From Chrysopilus asiliformis (lineage: Eukaryota; Arthropoda; Insecta; Diptera; Rhagionidae), in the NCBI GenBank assembly GCA_964034945.1, contig OZ035960.1, positions 74,445,085 through 74,509,084 of the forward strand: a stretch of DNA of 64,000 nucleotides, written 5' to 3'. The notes under the pieces were generated by a model. The model was not told where the DNA came from, ran no database searches, and was given only the letters and a program-made list of their open reading frames with translations. Shown here in pieces: positions 60,738 to 64,000 of the stretch; within the stretch, counting starts at the first letter, position 1; every line of letters starts with the position of its first letter. Both the position numbers and the translations under genes were made by a program.

Positions 60738-62987
60738 TTGCAATTAGATATTGAAGTGTCCCGAGAAAAGCAAGAATTTTACAAGAACGAGGCTAAGAAA
60801 GTTACGGAAGAATTAGGGTGTTTTCAAGAGCTATTGTTATCAGAACTTAAGTCAAAAGTTGCACCTCACGAGTACGACAAATTAAAAAAACAAATTACAG
60901 AAAATCCACACGAAGTATCGGTAGGTAGGTTAACAGAAAGTCTATTTGAGGTGTACATCGTTCGATAAATAAAACACAGGTATTGCTACAAGATGAAATA
61001 GAAGATTTAAAGGAAAATAACGAATTTCTGAATAAAGAATTAAAACATATCAAGGGACAAATAGAAAAGTCAGAAGAAGAAAATACAAAATTGAATTCTC
61101 AAATAATAGAAGTAGGCCTTGAATTGAAAAGTTTAAAATCAAAATTGCCACCAAATTCACAGTTAGAACACATAGAAAGTATATTAGGGTCAAGTGTTTT
61201 TGAGGGAAAAATTAATAGAGAGTACGGAAGCATTGGAGATAAAGAGGAAAGTAATAGTATAACATATTTACAAAAAATCACTAGTTTAGATCAAGAAATT
61301 ACAAAATTAAATTCGCAAAACGAACTCTTAAAAGTTACACTTCAACAACTTAGGGAAACTAAAAATTCGAAAATGACTGGAAAAAGCGATGAAACAATTC
61401 AAAATTATGAAGCGGATACCGCTCAAAAAATTGCGGAATTTATTGCGAGAAGTCTGCCGAAATTTTCGGGCGAGTATGCACAGAACCGAGATTCTGTTTT
61501 ACATCATTATCTGACGGCAGCAAAGCCATATCACAACACTTTGGAAAATGAGAAACGAATTATTTTCGTAAAACTATTGCCCAGTTTTAGCCTATCAGGT
61601 GAAGCACTTCAATTGACAATCAATAATAAAATTGAACGTTTTGAGGATTTGGAGGAGATACTTTCCAAACAATATTTCCCCAAAAAATCCCTGGTAGAAC
61701 TTTGTGATGAATTACGTAATTGCAAACAAAAATATAACGAAAGAGTGTTCGATTATGGACAAAGAGTAATGAAACAACTTGGGTTATGTAAGGAGGCCAT
61801 AAGTCAATTATATCCCGGTGCAAGGAAAGAGTTTGATCAGGAATACGACACGTTCAAGCATGGCTTGCTTAATTCATCATTAAGGCATTATGCCCATACG
61901 CAGGAAGGCAATATAGTCGAACTAACAACAAAAGTAAGTTCAATAGAAAAATTTGAAAAGGAACACGTAGCACCTAGCAGTAATCAAATAAATTTAAACA
62001 AGAATCAGAACGTTAACAACAGTGTGAATTCTAACACAGGATATTTTAGTAGGCAACAGCTTAATAGAAACCCAAATTTAAACGGAAATTATAAACATAA
62101 CAAAAGCTATAATTGCCAATCTGGCAATCATTGGAGACCCGTATGGTGATATTCGTATCAAAATTCGAACAGTTATACCAAAATTCCACTTTGAAGTCAA
62201 ACTTTCCAATAAGATTTTTAAAAATTTATTCCAATCGGATTTTGATGTATGGAAGTTTTATGTAGAATCATATCCTAAATAACTTTTGTTCTTGGACTTT
62301 TTTGATAAGATGCACCGTTTTCGAGATATTCACAAAAAACGATTTCGTTCGTATGGGGGGTACCCCCCCTAATGGTCCATTTTTGTCCATGAACGAACTT
62401 AGCCTCACATTTTACGAAAAACGAACCTGCGCAAAATTTCAAGTCTCTAGCTCAATCCGTGCGCCCGCAATCTGCGCCACAGACAGACGGACAGACAGAC
62501 GGACGGACATGCAGAAATTAAATATTTTTATCATTCTAAACACACTGGTGTAATTCATTTTTTTGTGCGATGGCGGGATCTGGGCGTTACAAACGGTAAG
62601 GCAAAGTTAATATACCCTTTGGTTTCACCATACGGGTATAACAACAATAATCAACGGAATTTTAACAGGGATTACAACAACCAAAGTAGAAATTATAACA
62701 GTAATAGTCAACGAAATTATAATGGCCTGAACCAACATAGGAATTTTACAAACAATCCAATAATTTGCTATAGTTTCGGGGGTGCAAATCACACTAGTAG
62801 AGAGTGTAGAAATAGAAATTTGGGACCACGACAACCACCCATTAAATGTAATTTTTGTCAAAGAATTGGTCATTTAGAACAGGACTGTAGACAAAAGATG
62901 AGAAATTCAAATGTGGGATTAACTAGATCAAACCCGTGTAATTTTTGTTTGAGTCCTCATCATGTAACAAATGAATGTATAGGTTAA
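60738..62987 (+). pseudogene. LTR retrotransposon gag, split by repeat A
   Basis: 60738-60968 encodes a charged helix (KKLQLDIEVSREKQEFYKNE-like) and ends at a stop; the frame from 60983 continues as coiled coil (DEIEDLKENNEFLNKELKHI). Capsid-like part at about residues 150-320 of that frame: IAEFIARSLPKFSGEYAQNR, DSVLHHYLTAAKPYHN, FEDLEEILSKQYFPKKSLVE, YNERVFDYGQRVMKQLG, the retrotransposon gag fold. After repeat A (62093-62640) the Asn-rich tail and nucleocapsid follow: CYSFGGANHTSREC (second Cys replaced by Phe), CNFCQRIGHLEQDC and CNFCLSPHHVTNEC, two intact CCHC knuckles. Gag packages the element RNA. Ends with TAA at 62987. Confidence 0.8.
62093..62640 (+). repeat. Repeat A, copy 11 (full), inside gag
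   Basis: Inserted between Asn-rich codons of gag: the upstream gag frame reads into it as HNKSYNCQSGNHWRPVW and stops; the downstream frame exits it as YPLVSPYGY into the Asn-rich tail. The flanks ATTATAA and GTATAACAAC suggest a TATAA duplication or TA target. Confidence 0.9.
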
Positions 62988-62994
62988 AGGAACG

Positions 62995-63735
62995 TTGGGA
63001 AAATCTAAACGTATCGGGAAACGGACAACGGCCGACTGCAAGCACCCCAGTCAGGCAATAAAGATAAGCGAGGAATTGTTAGGGTGTAATCAGCCCCAAC
63101 CCCATTTGGAAGTTAAAGAATCAGAACAAAATTTTAATCAAAGTCAAAATCAGAGCAGCATTGTAGAAGCCATTAGAACACCAATGGTCCAATTTCCTTT
63201 AGATATAGTACGAAATAATAAGGCAAGTTTATTACTAGATACGGGGGCTGATGTAAGTTTAATAAAAAAATCAAGTTTAGAAAACACGATTCAGATAGAC
63301 GAAAATACGAAATTGGAAATTAGAGGAGTATGTGGAAAAACTTATACATTAGGTACCTGTCATGGGGAAATATTATTGGGTAACAAAATAAGCGATTTTC
63401 AAGGAATAGACGAAGATGTACATTTACCAGGGGATGGTTTAAAAGGAAGCGATATTTTAACAAAGCATATAAACATAGAAGGTCCTAATAAACAAATCGT
63501 TTTTCCACGGGAAGGGATAAAATTACCAATGTATCCAGGAGAATATGCGACAGGATCATCAGAAAAGTGTCAATGTCAGATTGAACAAGATGAAGTATTT
63601 GACAATTACGTGGGGGACATCGACCAACCACAAGTTTGCCCTGAGGGGACAATTAGCTTTACAGGAGGCAATAACGACTCTGAGGAGACCAGAGTTGCCA
63701 GACAGCCAGCAAATTTTCCCCCCGTCGTAGCCTGA
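62995..63735 (+). CDS. Retroviral-type aspartic protease of the LTR element
   Basis: Frame +1 relative to gag, beginning 8 bp after the gag stop; the true start or frameshift site is unknown. After a polar linker (residues 1-65), PMVQFPLDIVRNNKASLLLD, TGADVSLIKKSSLENTI holds the catalytic DTGAD motif; EIRGVCGKTYTLGTCHGEIL is the flap region, and LPGDGLKGSDILTKH the G.(L/I).G.D terminal strand. It would dimerise and cut gag-pol. After residue 180 the sequence loses similarity and ends at 63733; no reverse transcriptase follows in the last 265 bp, so pol is truncated or displaced beyond the window. Confidence 0.8.
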   Translation: MGKSKRIGKRTTADCKHPSQAIKISEELLGCNQPQPHLEVKESEQNFNQSQNQSSIVEAIRTPMVQFPLDIVRNNKASLLLDTGADVSLIKKSSLENTIQIDENTKLEIRGVCGKTYTLGTCHGEILLGNKISDFQGIDEDVHLPGDGLKGSDILTKHINIEGPNKQIVFPREGIKLPMYPGEYATGSSEKCQCQIEQDEVFDNYVGDIDQPQVCPEGTISFTGGNNDSEETRVARQPANFPPVVA

Positions 63736-64000
63736 AAAACCCCCTGAAACGGGCTATTTTGGAATAAAAACCCCCAAATTTTTTATTCGTATTGCAACAA
63801 TTAGTTATAACCAAAATTTAGGCAATTGTCGTATATAAAACAGTCAACCAGCAACTTTTTTTTTATTTTTAGATTTTAGGGCATAAATTTGGACATTTTT
63901 AACCAAAGAATCTCAAAAAAATAGCACAAAGTTTGACTTTAAAGAAGCATTTGAAAATCATATCAGAAAAGTTTGACTTAAAAGTGGGATTTTGATTTCA
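63736..64000. other. Non-coding end of window, possible repeat A piece
   Basis: No RT sequence follows the protease. GAAAAGTTTGACTTAAAAGT, GGGATTTTGATTTCA at 63968-64000 resembles the minus strand of repeat A (AAAGTTTGACTTCAAAGTGG, AATTTTGGTAC), diverged and cut by the window edge. Confidence 0.4.

Noticed and set aside
57704..63735. Endogenous virus with envelope
   Set aside because: Only LTR, gag and protease are visible; no env-like frame, so it is annotated as an LTR retrotransposon.

Overview
This is AT-rich eukaryotic DNA, almost certainly from an insect genome. It has spliced exons with GT-AG boundaries, an arthropod-style ionotropic glutamate receptor, and layered transposable elements of insect families (PIF/Harbinger, Tc1/mariner, piggyBac, hAT, Helitron-like, Ty3/Gypsy, non-LTR). 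I cannot name the species. I see no rRNA, no intact tRNA, no CRISPR and no bacterial gene. Only one host gene is visible.

Host gene: the last four recognisable coding exons of a kainate/AMPA-type ionotropic glutamate receptor lie on the plus strand at about 28925-29123, 29184-29415, 42495-42757 and 42983-43174. The third-to-last intron boundary is crossed by a 13 kb intron filled with mobile DNA, including a structurally complete non-LTR retrotransposon (ORF1 31959-32948, ORF2 33166-35991), the 5' part of a decayed LOA/R1-like element, a piggyBac MITE and a hAT fragment. No exon for the receptor's upstream part is recognisable in the 28.9 kb to the left.

Left part (1-28.9 kb): an inverted-dimer PIF/Harbinger element (316-4887), Helitron-like DNA with a 122-bp minisatellite (5648-7017), a Harbinger MITE (7227-7661), a palindromic mariner MITE (7768-8384), a Ty3/Gypsy-type LTR split by a mariner (8490-10030), a 2.2 kb foldback element (10140-12385), a complete non-autonomous Helitron (12389-15031), a 90-bp palindrome plus a 16-copy minisatellite, two hAT elements with 8-bp target duplications (15937-16573 and 17733-20932), and a shattered Ty3/Gypsy element (16.8-24.4 kb).

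Right part (43.2-64 kb): foldback MITEs, a hAT element with another MITE inside it (44134-45554), Helitron-like DNA, a dead DDE transposase gene (52125-53930), a TIR element (54087-55724), and the 5' half of an LTR retrotransposon (LTR about 57704-58513, gag, protease) that carries three copies of one unnamed repeat.

Two themes run through the window. First, an unnamed ~550-600 bp repeat (called repeat A here) occurs at least 11 times; it has a GACA/GACG-rich core and a 3' TATACCC...GGGTATA hairpin. Second, several unrelated elements have had one half replaced by an inverted copy of the other half, giving long hairpins. Many insertions can be ordered by comparison with empty sites inside the window.
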